From positions 1-57,649 of the forward strand of contig DEZI01000003.1 of the NCBI GenBank assembly GCA_002364755.1: a stretch of DNA of 57,649 nucleotides. The letters are read 5' to 3'. The position numbers and the translations under genes are program-made. This document shows, piece by piece, positions 19,847-27,895 of this stretch (the first letter of the stretch is position 1; every line of letters starts with the position of its first letter). The notes beneath the pieces are model-generated. The model was not told the DNA's origin. It saw only the letters and a list, made by a program, of their open reading frames with translations, and made no database searches. The stretch is from Stenotrophomonas maltophilia. Its GTDB lineage: Bacteria > Pseudomonadota > Gammaproteobacteria > Xanthomonadales > Xanthomonadaceae.

Positions 19847-19866
19847 TCCACTCAAGCCCGCCTCGT

Positions 19867-20226
19867 TCAGTCGCTGTGGGTGGCAAAGCGCAGGCGGTTG
19901 CCGTCCGGGTCCACCAGCAGCATCTCGCGGGTACCCCAGTCGGTATCGTGCGGCGGCTGCGGGATGGGCACGCCGGCGGCGCTGAAGGCGCGGAACACCG
20001 CCTCCACGTCATCCACCTTGAAGTACACCGCGCCGCCGGGCTGGCAGTCGCCGGCATGTTCGCTGAGGAACAGGGTCTGGCCCTCGCGGGTGAGCTGGGC
20101 GAACAGCGGCATGCCAACGCCGAAGCGATGCTCCCAGTCGACGGAGAAGCCCAGGCCCTGCACGTAGAACGGCAGGGTGGTGTCGGCGTGCAGCATGCGC
20201 AGCTGCGGGATGACAGTCTGGGACAT
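19867..20226 (-). CDS. VOC-family (glyoxalase/bleomycin-resistance-like) protein
   Basis: This 119-residue protein has two beta-alpha-beta-beta-beta halves of the vicinal oxygen chelate fold: IPQLRMLHADTTLPFYVQGLG at the start and VYFKVDDVEAVFRAF with LVDPDGNRLRFATH at the end. Metal ligands cannot be fixed with certainty. Members include glyoxalases, dioxygenases and antibiotic-binding proteins, and the substrate cannot be named. GTTCCTG on the plus strand gives an AGGAAC-type ribosome binding site before the ATG at 20226. It is a single-gene unit followed by the palindromic parD-like promoter. Confidence 0.85.
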   Translation of the reverse strand: MSQTVIPQLRMLHADTTLPFYVQGLGFSVDWEHRFGVGMPLFAQLTREGQTLFLSEHAGDCQPGGAVYFKVDDVEAVFRAFSAAGVPIPQPPHDTDWGTREMLLVDPDGNRLRFATHSD

Positions 20227-20244
20227 GGCGGCGGTTCCTGATGG

Positions 20245-20270
20245 GTAGAGTCGAGCTTGCTCGACTCTAC
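20245..20270. repeat. SMAG-like palindromic unit
   Basis: GTAGAGTCGAGCTTGCTCGACTCTAC: a 26-bp inverted repeat with the GTAG tag on both ends, between the VOC and metallophosphoesterase genes. Confidence 0.85.
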
Positions 20271-20301
20271 CAAGGCCAACGGCGGTTGAGTTTGCTTGGA
20301 G

Positions 20302-21429
20302 TCAGCCATCCACGCCCGGCACGCCTTCGGCCAACGGCACGCGCGTACCGTCCAGCAGGCCGCGGCTGAGCGTGCCGTTCTCGATGAACAGCAGCTCGCC
20401 GTTCTCGCCGTTCTTGATGCTGCTGTCGATGGCGATCACGCGGCCACCATGGAAGGTGCTGACGTGCGGCATCGACGTATGGCCGACTACGATGCGCTTG
20501 AGGTGCAGCTGGTCGAGCACGGCCTGCACGCCGCTGCTGTCCAGCTGGCCATCGAAGTAGCCGCGGTACCAGATCGGGCTGGTCTTGCCGTCGTACAGCG
20601 GCGCGGTGGCCGGGTCTGCCTTCACCTCGGCCTTGGGCGTGCCCAGCGAGGCCTGGTAGGCGGCATTGGTGGTGGCCGGGTCCAGCGCCAGCTGCACCGC
20701 ATCGGGCGAGATGCCGCCGTGCAGGAACAGGGTGTCACCGATCTTCAGCAGCACCCGGCGGGTGCGCAGCCACTGGCCGATCACCGAATCGCCCGCGTAC
20801 AGCTGCGGATAGCTGCGGCCCAGCAGCTGGGCGCTGCGCAGGTACTTGGGATTGACGTAGCGCTGGTCGTCGTAGAGCACCATGGTTTCGTGGTTGCCGA
20901 GCACGAAGTGCACCGCGCCGCCGGCCGCCGCGGCCTGCTGCTGCAGCCCGTAGAGCAGCCAGAACGCCTCGGTCACCTGCGGGCCACGGTCGAACACATC
21001 GCCGGCGATCACCAGGGTGTCCTTGCCCAGCGCCCATTGGTCCTGCGCGTCGATCACCTTGTTGGCGCGCAGCAGCCGCACCAGCAGGCCGTACTGGCCG
21101 TGGATGTCGGACAGTGCGACGATGCGCGGCGTGGCCGGCAGCGCCGACACCGAGGGCGCCACCGGCGGCAGCACGTGCACGCTGTGCGCGTAACCGCACT
21201 GCGGGGTGAAATCGGTGCCTTCGGCATCGGCCGGGAGGGTGCGCATCTGCACCTGGTCGCCGCAGATCCACTTCGCCCGCAGCTGGTCGCCGACGCGGAA
21301 CACGTAGGGACCATCGGCGTCGACATGCTCGGCCGGCGCGGCCACCTCGCGTGCCTGCAGCGACGGCGCGCCCAGCAGGGCCAGCGGCAACAGCAGCATG
21401 GCAGGGTGGAGCAGGCGGCGGTGCAGCAT
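20302..21429 (-). CDS. Exported metallophosphoesterase (PPP-like)
   Basis: This 375-residue protein has a signal peptide (LLHPAMLLLPLALLGAPSLQA). The calcineurin-like metal-binding motifs come in order: DIHGQYG, GDVFDRG and GNHET, with later His residues in HGG and VGHTSMP. This is the PPP-type phosphatase core of bacterial periplasmic Shewanella-type phosphatases. The ATG at 21429 is preferred because GAGG lies a few bases upstream and the signal peptide starts there; a TTG at 21453 would add eight residues. The substrate is unknown and could be a phosphoprotein or small phosphoester. Confidence 0.88.
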   Translation of the reverse strand: MLHRRLLHPAMLLLPLALLGAPSLQAREVAAPAEHVDADGPYVFRVGDQLRAKWICGDQVQMRTLPADAEGTDFTPQCGYAHSVHVLPPVAPSVSALPATPRIVALSDIHGQYGLLVRLLRANKVIDAQDQWALGKDTLVIAGDVFDRGPQVTEAFWLLYGLQQQAAAAGGAVHFVLGNHETMVLYDDQRYVNPKYLRSAQLLGRSYPQLYAGDSVIGQWLRTRRVLLKIGDTLFLHGGISPDAVQLALDPATTNAAYQASLGTPKAEVKADPATAPLYDGKTSPIWYRGYFDGQLDSSGVQAVLDQLHLKRIVVGHTSMPHVSTFHGGRVIAIDSSIKNGENGELLFIENGTLSRGLLDGTRVPLAEGVPGVDG

Positions 21430-21451
21430 GGTGGGTTCCTCGGCGGGCAGC

Positions 21452-21478
21452 AAAAAAAGGCGGGCCCGAAGGCCCGCC
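21452..21478 (-). terminator. Rho-independent terminator for the TonB receptor operon
   Basis: On the minus strand a GGCGGGCC/GGCCCGCC stem with a TTCG loop is followed by seven T. It lies about 90 bp after the receptor stop codon and just upstream of the metallophosphoesterase start. Confidence 0.88.
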
Positions 21479-21568
21479 CCTGATGCTACGCCGTTGCCGA
21501 CCCCGGCAGCATGCGCCGAAGGTGGGGGGCACTGTGCGCAATCGGGTGCCCGACGCCGCGCGGCGACC

Positions 21569-23776
21569 TCAGAACTTCGCGCGCAGGTTGAACAGCACGC
21601 GGCGCGGTTCGCCCCAGTAGCCCGCGTTGAAGAAGCCGACGTTGCGGTAATAGACCTTGTCGAACAGGTTGGTGACCGTCACACCCACGCTCAGGTTGTC
21701 GTTGATGCGGTAGCGGCTCATCATGTCGAACAGCACGTAGCCGCCCTGGCTCATCTTGCCGGTGGCGGTCACCGGGGTGCCGTTGGCATTGAAGCGGCCG
21801 GTGGGGATCGGCTGCATCTGGTAGATCCCGCTCTGCACGCTGAAGCCGCCGCCGACGGTCCACTGGCCGTGGCTCCAGGTGGTGTTGAAGCGCGCCAGGT
21901 GCATCGGGCTGGTGCTGGCGAAGCGGCTGCCATCGGGGTTGCTGCTGTAGCTGTAGGTGTAGCCGCCGGTCATGCTCCAGTGGTCGGTGATCGAACCGGA
22001 CACTTCGAACTCGCCGCCTTGGGTGGTGATGCCCTTGCTGGCGATGTAGGGCGAGCTGCCATCGGGCAGCTTGATCTCGCCGCCGTTCGGGTCGAGCTCG
22101 GCCACGTTGTCCTGCTTCATGTAGAAGCCGTTCAACGAGGTGTACAGGCGGCCGCCGAAGAATTCACCCTTCAGGCCGTACTCGTAGTTGCCGCCGATGG
22201 TCGGATCGAGCAGCTGGTTGTTGATGTCGCGGCGAGCGGTGGCCTGGAACACGTCGGAATAGCTGACGAAGCCGGTGATGCTGCTGCTGAGGTCGTACAG
22301 CACGCCCACGTACGGGGTCAGCTCGTGCGCGGTGGTGCGCGCGCTGCGGCTGGTGAACACACCGTTGACGTCGTAGTTGTCGGTGGTGGTGCGGTAATCG
22401 GAGTAACGCGCACCGGCGATGATCTTCAGCGGGTCGATCGGGTTCAGGCGCACAGCGGCGTAGTAGCCGGTCTCGGTGATGTTCACCGTATTCGACGGGA
22501 TGCCGTAGCTGTAGGTGGTCGGCTTGCCGATGTTGCCGTCCCACTCGTAGATGCTGGGGAAGGCGTTGACGTTGTACGGGCGCGAGGTGATGCCGGCGCG
22601 GATGGCGTCCAGGTCGCGGTCGTAGTGGTTGATGCCCACGATCAGCTCATGCGAACGGCCGAACAGCTGGAACGGGCCGGAGGCATACAGGTCGAAGGCA
22701 TCTTCGCGCGTCTCCGACACCGAGTAGGTGTCGGCGATGCGCAGGCCCAGGCCGGTCACCGCATCGGCCCAGTTGCCGGTATTTGAGCCGGCCATCAGCA
22801 GCGAGTCGGTGTCCGTGGCGCGGTGGTTGTAGGCCAGGCGACCGCTCCAGCCGGCGCCGAGCTGCTGTTCAAGGGTGGCGAAGTAGTTGGTGCTCTCGCG
22901 GTTCCATTCGTTCCAGCGCGCCGCAGCGCTGTAGGAACGCGGCATGTGCGCACGCGTGCCGTCGCGGAAGTACAGGGGCGAGGCGCTCCACGCACCACCA
23001 TCGGAGCCGGTCTTCAGGTAATCGATGCCGGCGCGCAGGCGGGTGCTGTCGGTCAGGTCGGCTTCGATGACACCGTACAGGCTGGGCGACGTGTCATGCT
23101 GGAAGCGCACCCAGCTTTCCTTGTCGGTGTAGGCGCCGACGAAGCGTCCACGCACGCGCCCGCCCTTGCTGAGCGGGCCGGAGACATCCACTTCGGCACG
23201 CTTGTAGTCCCACGAGCCGGCGCTGAGGCTGGTGCTGGCCTGGAAGGTCTCGGTCGGGCGCTTGCGCACCATGTTCACCGTGGCCGACGGATTGCCCGAG
23301 CCGGTGACCAGGCCGCTGGCGCCGCGCACCACTTCGATGCGCTCGTAGATGGAGGTGTCGCTGAGGATCGAATTGCCGCCCGCACCGGTGGTGTAGTTGG
23401 TAGGGATGCCATCGAACATGAAGTTGTTGATGGCAAAGCCGCGCGCGTTGAACAGCGTGCGGTTGCTGTCGTAGGACTGGATGGTGACGCCCGGGGTCTG
23501 CTGCAGCACCTCGGAAATGGTGATGAGGTTGAAATCCTCGATGCGCTGGCGGGTGAATACGGTCAGCGACTGCGGGGTTTCGCGCAGGGTCAGCGGCAGC
23601 TTGGTGGCGGTATTGGTCCCGTAGACCTGGTAGCCCTCGGTGCGCTGGGTGACCATTACCCGGTCCAGTTCGGTGGTGGTCGGCGCGCTGTCCTGGGCGA
23701 AGGCCGGCGCGGCGGCGCAGGCGAGCGACAAGGCGAGGGCGTTCCGGTGCAGGGCGCCAGAGGAAGGCTGATACAT
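21569..23776 (-). CDS. TonB-dependent siderophore receptor
   Basis: This 735-residue outer membrane receptor has a signal peptide (NALALSLACAAAPAFA). A plug domain follows (RETPQSLTVFTRQRIEDF, then LQQTPGVTIQSYDSNR and ERIEVVRGASGL), then a 22-strand barrel ending in FNLRAKF with the terminal aromatic residue. It lacks an N-terminal signalling domain, so it is a simple transporter of the FhuA/FpvA/FoxA class rather than a transducer. It is the last gene of a four-gene unit with DUF3649, PepSY and DUF3325 proteins and starts 21 bp after the DUF3325 stop. Ferric-siderophore uptake powered by TonB is the expected role; the ligand is not predictable. Confidence 0.93.
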   Translation of the reverse strand: MYQPSSGALHRNALALSLACAAAPAFAQDSAPTTTELDRVMVTQRTEGYQVYGTNTATKLPLTLRETPQSLTVFTRQRIEDFNLITISEVLQQTPGVTIQSYDSNRTLFNARGFAINNFMFDGIPTNYTTGAGGNSILSDTSIYERIEVVRGASGLVTGSGNPSATVNMVRKRPTETFQASTSLSAGSWDYKRAEVDVSGPLSKGGRVRGRFVGAYTDKESWVRFQHDTSPSLYGVIEADLTDSTRLRAGIDYLKTGSDGGAWSASPLYFRDGTRAHMPRSYSAAARWNEWNRESTNYFATLEQQLGAGWSGRLAYNHRATDTDSLLMAGSNTGNWADAVTGLGLRIADTYSVSETREDAFDLYASGPFQLFGRSHELIVGINHYDRDLDAIRAGITSRPYNVNAFPSIYEWDGNIGKPTTYSYGIPSNTVNITETGYYAAVRLNPIDPLKIIAGARYSDYRTTTDNYDVNGVFTSRSARTTAHELTPYVGVLYDLSSSITGFVSYSDVFQATARRDINNQLLDPTIGGNYEYGLKGEFFGGRLYTSLNGFYMKQDNVAELDPNGGEIKLPDGSSPYIASKGITTQGGEFEVSGSITDHWSMTGGYTYSYSSNPDGSRFASTSPMHLARFNTTWSHGQWTVGGGFSVQSGIYQMQPIPTGRFNANGTPVTATGKMSQGGYVLFDMMSRYRINDNLSVGVTVTNLFDKVYYRNVGFFNAGYWGEPRRVLFNLRAKF

Positions 23777-23797
23777 GGTGGAACCTCGGTTTCTAGA

Positions 23798-24097
23798 TCA
23801 GGAACGGGAAGACGGGCGTGGCGCCGGCTTGGTCGGGCTGCGGAAACTGAGCCAGAGCACCATCGCCCCGGCACCGGCGGCGAGCACGCCGCACCAACCA
23901 ACAAACCCCTGTGCCACGCCCCAGGCCGCGATGCTGGCCAGCAGGCTGGCGAGCAGCCCCAGCACGCCGAGCACCTGCAGCAGGCGACGGCGCGGCGTGG
24001 GCGGCGCATGGCCGGCCACATCGCGGTGATGGCGCTCCATCGCCATCGCCAGGCAGGCGAAGCCGGCGGCGGCCAGCAGCAGGGCGAGCACGCTCAT
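23798..24097 (-). CDS. DUF3325-like small membrane protein
   Basis: This 99-residue protein has three likely membrane spans (SVLALLLAAAGFACLAMAM; VLGVLGLLASLLASIAAWGVA; GWCGVLAAGAGAMVLWLSF) with a basic loop carrying RHHRDV. The size and operon place fit DUF3325 proteins found with PepSY membrane proteins and siderophore receptors. The ATG at 24097 overlaps the stop of the PepSY gene by 4 bp. The function is unknown; a helper role in periplasmic or inner-membrane iron reduction is a common guess. Confidence 0.8.
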   Translation of the reverse strand: MSVLALLLAAAGFACLAMAMERHHRDVAGHAPPTPRRRLLQVLGVLGLLASLLASIAAWGVAQGFVGWCGVLAAGAGAMVLWLSFRSPTKPAPRPSSRS

Positions 24098-25680
24098 GCG
24101 CTGGCCCCGGCAGCGGCGGAGGCGCCCGTGCGTGCGGCGCGCGGCTTGCGCTGTGCCGGGACGAAACGATGGACCTTGCGTGCGGCCCACAGCAGGCTGG
24201 CGCCCATCAGCAGCAGGCCGATATCGATGCCGGCCTTGGCACCATCACCGGCAGCGAGCGCGGATACGGCGCCACCGTGCCAGGCGACCAGGTTGTACAG
24301 CGGCAGGCCCAGCGCCAGCACGCCGGCCAGCGCCAGCTGCTCGACCCAGCCGCGACGCGGCGCGCGCAGCATCGCGTGCACCACGCAGGCCGCCCAGGCG
24401 TAGAAGAACACCTTCACCTCGGCATCGCTGCGGTTGGCCACGTCCAGCGGCAGCAGGCGGTTGCCCCAGAGGAAGGCCAGCATCGCCACCGGCAGGCCGG
24501 TGACGAAGCCAATGTTCAGGCGTTCGACGATGCGGAAGCCCAGATGCGGACGCGCCGGATCGGGCAGCTGGGTGCGGCGTTTCACCGTCCACAGCACCAG
24601 CCCGGTTGCAACCATCAGGGTGCCGGCGACGCCGGACAGGAAGAACAGCCAGCGCATGGTGGTGGGCGCGAAGCGCGCTGCATGCAGGCCGATCATGCCA
24701 TCGCGGGTGATGACCGCGGCCGAGCGCGGTGCAGCGGCATCCAGCAGGTTGCCGCGCGCATCGAAGCTGAGCGCGTCGGCGGCACCGGCAATCTGGTCGC
24801 CCTGGTGGCGACGCACGCTGATGCGCATCGCCGAATCGGACGGATGTTCGATCTGCAGCGAAGCCGCATGACCGCCGCCCCATTGCACTTCGGCACGGCG
24901 CAGCACCTCGGCCAGCGCCGGCGGCGTTGCGGCCACGCCACTGGCCTCGGCCTTCTCGGCGCGCGGGAAGAGTTCGGCGAAGAACGCATCGCGGCCGCCG
25001 GGGTAGTTGGCATCCACCGCCCACGGCATGTACAGCGTCATCAGGGTGATCAGGCCGGTGTAGGTGATCATCAGATGGAACGGCAGCGACAGCACCGCCA
25101 GCGCGTTGTGGCCATCCAGCCAGCTGCGCTGGCCCTTGCCGCGGCGGAAGGTGAAGAAGTCGGTGAAGATCTTCTTGTGGGTGATGACGCCGCTGATCAG
25201 GGCGATCAGCATCAGCATCGAACACGCACTGATGAACCAGCGCGCCCACAGCACCGGCACGTAGTGCAGGTCGAAGTGCAGGCGATAGAAGAAGTTGCCA
25301 CCGCGCGTCTCGCGCACCTGCACCGGCTTGCCGTCCGCATCCAGGGTGGCCTGGTTGGGATTGCGCTGGCCGCGGCGCCGTTCCTTTTCGCCCTGCGGCT
25401 GCCAGCTGACCGAGGTCGCGCTGCTGCGTGCGTCAGGCAGGTCGATGCTCCAACGCTGTGCGTCGGGCGCGGTGCGGGCAAGGAACTGCTGGGCCTGGGT
25501 GACGGCGGTTGCGCTGCTGGCAGGCAGGCCGATTTCCGGCTGCATCCAGCGGGTCAATTCTTCCTTCCAGTACGCGGCGGTGCCGGCGATGAAGATCAGG
25601 AACAGCACCCAGCCGACCACCAGGCCCGACCAGGTATGCAGCACCGACTGCGATTGGCGGATGCCACCGAGATTGCTCAA
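24094..25680 (-). CDS. PepSY-associated transmembrane protein, putative iron-siderophore reductase
   Basis: This protein of about 528 residues has the PepSY_TM layout: first span (SVLHTWSGLVVGWVLFLIFIAG), periplasmic domain, further spans (CSMLMLIALISGVITHK; LPFHLMITYTGLITLMTLY) and a C-terminal group of spans. Conserved histidines sit next to spans (HTWSG, HFDLHY, THKKIF, DGHNAL, LPFHL), as in heme-binding reductases such as FoxB and PiuB. The start is inferred as TTG at 25680, overlapping the TGA of the upstream DUF3649 gene (TTGA); an in-frame ATG is not present before the first span. It would reduce iron delivered by the receptor encoded downstream. Confidence 0.85.
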   Translation of the reverse strand: MSNLGGIRQSQSVLHTWSGLVVGWVLFLIFIAGTAAYWKEELTRWMQPEIGLPASSATAVTQAQQFLARTAPDAQRWSIDLPDARSSATSVSWQPQGEKERRRGQRNPNQATLDADGKPVQVRETRGGNFFYRLHFDLHYVPVLWARWFISACSMLMLIALISGVITHKKIFTDFFTFRRGKGQRSWLDGHNALAVLSLPFHLMITYTGLITLMTLYMPWAVDANYPGGRDAFFAELFPRAEKAEASGVAATPPALAEVLRRAEVQWGGGHAASLQIEHPSDSAMRISVRRHQGDQIAGAADALSFDARGNLLDAAAPRSAAVITRDGMIGLHAARFAPTTMRWLFFLSGVAGTLMVATGLVLWTVKRRTQLPDPARPHLGFRIVERLNIGFVTGLPVAMLAFLWGNRLLPLDVANRSDAEVKVFFYAWAACVVHAMLRAPRRGWVEQLALAGVLALGLPLYNLVAWHGGAVSALAAGDGAKAGIDIGLLLMGASLLWAARKVHRFVPAQRKPRAARTGASAAAGASA

Positions 25681-26012
25681 CCCACACCCCCGCGCAGCAG
25701 CCAGGCCAGCAGCGCACCGATACCACCGGCAAGCAGCAGGCCCAGCGTGGCGCGCAGGGTGCTGCGTGCGGCATAGGCCCAGATGGCGGCCAACGCGTAG
25801 ACCACGAATGCGGCCATGGTGGCGACCAGGGTGGCATCGGCCTTGGCGCCGGGCAGCAGGCGCGCCAGTGCGGCGGCCCAGCAGGCGGCCACGGCGTACC
25901 CGCCGAGCAGGCCCAGCAGGCCACGGGCCCATAGCAGGGCATGGCCGCTACCGCGCGGCACGCGCTTGGCCGGCGGAGTGCCGGTGGCAGGAGAACGGGA
26001 AGATGCGGCCAT
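25677..26012 (-). CDS. DUF3649-like small membrane protein
   Basis: This 111-residue protein has a polar N-terminus and about three spans (GLLGLLGGYAVAACWAAALA; LVATMAAFVVYALAAIWAYA; LGLLLAGGIGALLAWLL). It fits DUF3649, usually found before PepSY and DUF3325 genes in siderophore operons. It is the first gene of the unit. The ATG at 26012 is used; a TTG at 26024 is a possible earlier start. The stop overlaps the next start by 4 bp. Function unknown. Confidence 0.8.
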   Translation of the reverse strand: MAASSRSPATGTPPAKRVPRGSGHALLWARGLLGLLGGYAVAACWAAALARLLPGAKADATLVATMAAFVVYALAAIWAYAARSTLRATLGLLLAGGIGALLAWLLRGGVG

Positions 26013-26024
26013 GGCCGATGTCAA

Positions 26025-26062
26025 TAGGAATCGTATGCAATTGAGAGCGAATGCTATTTGAC
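26025..26062 (-). promoter_or_regulatory. Probable iron-regulated promoter (Fur-box-like)
   Basis: On the minus strand an A/T-rich stretch, AATAGCATTCGCTCTCAATT, followed by GCATACGATTCCTATT, resembles degenerate Fur boxes (repeats of an ATTC/GCATT-like hexamer). It is placed just before the first gene of the siderophore operon. Symmetry is imperfect, so this rests partly on gene context. Confidence 0.45.
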
Positions 26063-26108
26063 ACCGATAGCTCTGTCGAGCCCCCGTTTGGGGGGATGTG
26101 CCCTGCTG

Positions 26109-26537
26109 TCAGAGCTTGCGCACGACCGTCTGCTCGGGGGCGATGGCGTGGCCGGCGGCGTCCTGCGGCTGCATGTGGGGCAGGGGGGCGCCGCTGGTGC
26201 GTTCGATCAGGGTGGAATGCGCTTCACCGGGGGCGAAACGATGCCGTTCGCCCCATTGGCGCAGGGCGACCAGCAGCGGGAACAGGTCGCGACCGGCGGC
26301 CGTCAGCACATAGTCCTGGTAGGCGCTGCCATCGGCCGCTGGCTGCTGCACCAGCAGGCCGGCCTCGACCAGGCGGCGCAGGCGGTCGCTGAGGATGTTG
26401 CGGGCCGCGCCAAGGCTGCGCTGGAAGTCACCGAAGCGGGTGATGCCGTCGAAGGCATCGCGGATGACCAGCAGCGCCCAGCGGTCGCCGAGCAGGTCGG
26501 CGCTGCGGGCCACGGGGCAGGGGCTGTCGGCATGCAT
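26109..26537 (-). CDS. HxlR/MarR-like winged-helix regulator
   Basis: This 142-residue protein has the HxlR core: CPVARSADLLGDRWALLVIRDAFDG, then RFGDFQRSLGAARNILSDRLRRLVEAGLL. The conserved Cys near the N-terminus may sense oxidants or electrophiles. The ATG at 26537 is preferred over 26594 because GGAG lies 6-9 bp upstream and the domain starts there. It is divergent from an MFS transporter gene. Two long inverted copies of a 19-bp site lie between the genes, so it very likely represses the pair. Confidence 0.88.
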   Translation of the reverse strand: MHADSPCPVARSADLLGDRWALLVIRDAFDGITRFGDFQRSLGAARNILSDRLRRLVEAGLLVQQPAADGSAYQDYVLTAAGRDLFPLLVALRQWGERHRFAPGEAHSTLIERTSGAPLPHMQPQDAAGHAIAPEQTVVRKL

Positions 26538-26559
26538 GGCGGGCTCCACCGGGATATCT

Positions 26560-26613
26560 GGTTGCAGTTTAAAACCAGCGGCGCTACCGTGCATCTGGTT
26601 TCAAAATGCAACC
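26560..26613. promoter_or_regulatory. HxlR operator: two inverted 19-bp sites
   Basis: GGTTGCAGTTTAAAACCAG at 26560-26578 and CTGGTTTCAAAATGCAACC at 26595-26613 are inverted copies with 17 of 19 matches, 16 bp apart. They sit between the divergent HxlR and MFS genes. Confidence 0.85.
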
Positions 26614-26619
26614 ATAAAG

Positions 26620-27801
26620 ATGAGCCATCCCGTATCACGGCCACTGCTCGGCCTGCTGGCGGTCGCCGCCGGCGCCAGCGTGGCCAATGTCTACTACGCG
26701 CAACCACTGCTGGAACGGTTGGCCCAGGCCTTCGCCCTCGACACGGCCGTGGCCGGCGTGGTGCTGGCTGCCACCCAGGCCGGCAGCGTGCTGGCCCTGC
26801 TCGGGCTGTTGCCACTGGCCGACCGTGGCGACCGGCGGCGCCTGCTGCGGTTGCAGCTGCTGGCCCTGGTGGCCGCGCTCGTGCTGCTGGCGGCTGCGCA
26901 GACGGCGGCGTGGTTGCTGGCCGGCATGCTGCTGGCCGGGCTGCTGGGCACCGCGCTCACCCAAGGGGTGATCGCCTACACGGCCCAGTTGGCGCCGGCC
27001 GAACAGCGCGGGCGCATGGTTGGCGCCGTGCAGGGCGGGGTGTTCATCGGCCTGCTGTCGGCGCGCGTGGTGTCCGGCAGCGTGGCCGCCGCGGCCGGCT
27101 GGCGTGCGGTCTACCTGCTGTCCGCCGTGTTGATGGCGGCGTTGGCGCTGCTGCTGTGGCGACGATTGCCGGCCCTCCCGGTGCCGCTGGTGCCGCCGTC
27201 GTGGCGCACGCTGCTGGCGTCGATGGCCACGTTGCTGCGTAACGACCGCACGCTGCGTGAGCGCGGGCCGCTGGCGCTGCTGCTGTTTGCCGGCCTCAAC
27301 GTGTTCTGGGCGGCAGTGCCGCTGCCGCTGTCGGCGCCGCCGTTGCACTGGTCGACCGCTGCGATCGGTGCACTGGGCCTGGCTGGCATCGTCGGTGCGC
27401 TGCTGGCGGCCCGGGTCGGCCACTGGATGGATCGCGGTTTCGCCGTGCGCGTCAGCCTCGCCGCACTGCTGTTGATGCTGGCAGCGTGGTGGCCGCTGCT
27501 GGGCTTGCCGCACTCGCTGGGACTGCTGTTGCTGGGCGTGGTGCTGCTGGATCTGGGCGGGCAGGCACTGCACGTGTCCAACCAGGCCCTGCTGCTGCGT
27601 GCACCGGTTGAACAGCATGGCCGCCTGGTGGCGTTGTACATGCTGTTCTACGCGGTGGGCAGCGGCGCCGGTGCAGCGGCCGGCACCTGGGTGCAGGCAC
27701 GCCACGGTTGGAACGCGGTGTGCCTGCTGGGTGCCGGCATCGCGGCATTGGCGCTGCTGTGGTGGGCGCGCGGGCGTGTCGTCCGCAGGATACCTGCATA
27801 G
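26620..27801 (+). CDS. MFS transporter (12-span, drug:H+ antiporter type)
   Basis: This 393-residue protein has twelve hydrophobic spans in two halves. The loop after span 2 has the MFS motif in the form LPLADRGDRRRLL. VYYAQPLLERLAQAF in span 1 and GVIAYTAQLAPAEQRGRMVG before span 5 are typical of the YnfM/YgaY-like group. The start is ATG 26620 with AAAG just before it. It is divergent from the HxlR gene and shares its operator, so its expression is probably induced when the regulator is released. The substrate is unknown. Confidence 0.9.
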   Translation: MSHPVSRPLLGLLAVAAGASVANVYYAQPLLERLAQAFALDTAVAGVVLAATQAGSVLALLGLLPLADRGDRRRLLRLQLLALVAALVLLAAAQTAAWLLAGMLLAGLLGTALTQGVIAYTAQLAPAEQRGRMVGAVQGGVFIGLLSARVVSGSVAAAAGWRAVYLLSAVLMAALALLLWRRLPALPVPLVPPSWRTLLASMATLLRNDRTLRERGPLALLLFAGLNVFWAAVPLPLSAPPLHWSTAAIGALGLAGIVGALLAARVGHWMDRGFAVRVSLAALLLMLAAWWPLLGLPHSLGLLLLGVVLLDLGGQALHVSNQALLLRAPVEQHGRLVALYMLFYAVGSGAGAAAGTWVQARHGWNAVCLLGAGIAALALLWWARGRVVRRIPA

Positions 27802-27822
27802 TTTCAGGACCCGCTGCACTGC

Positions 27823-27832
27823 AATGTTATAA
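27823..27832. promoter_or_regulatory. Zur half-site-like sequence upstream of the CDF exporter
   Basis: AATGTTATAA matches one arm of the proteobacterial Zur box, but the other arm is not clear, and TATAAA could simply be part of a -10 element. Confidence 0.3.
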
Positions 27833-27895
27833 ACAGCGTAATAGTCTCCCGCGGCCGCCGCGCGTAGCCTGACCGCATTGCACAGGAGCTTTGCC

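Noticed and set aside
26620..27801. HxlR/MFS pair as an antibiotic resistance locus with a named gene
   Set aside because: The families are clear, but nothing in the sequence fixes the substrate, so no gene symbol is given.
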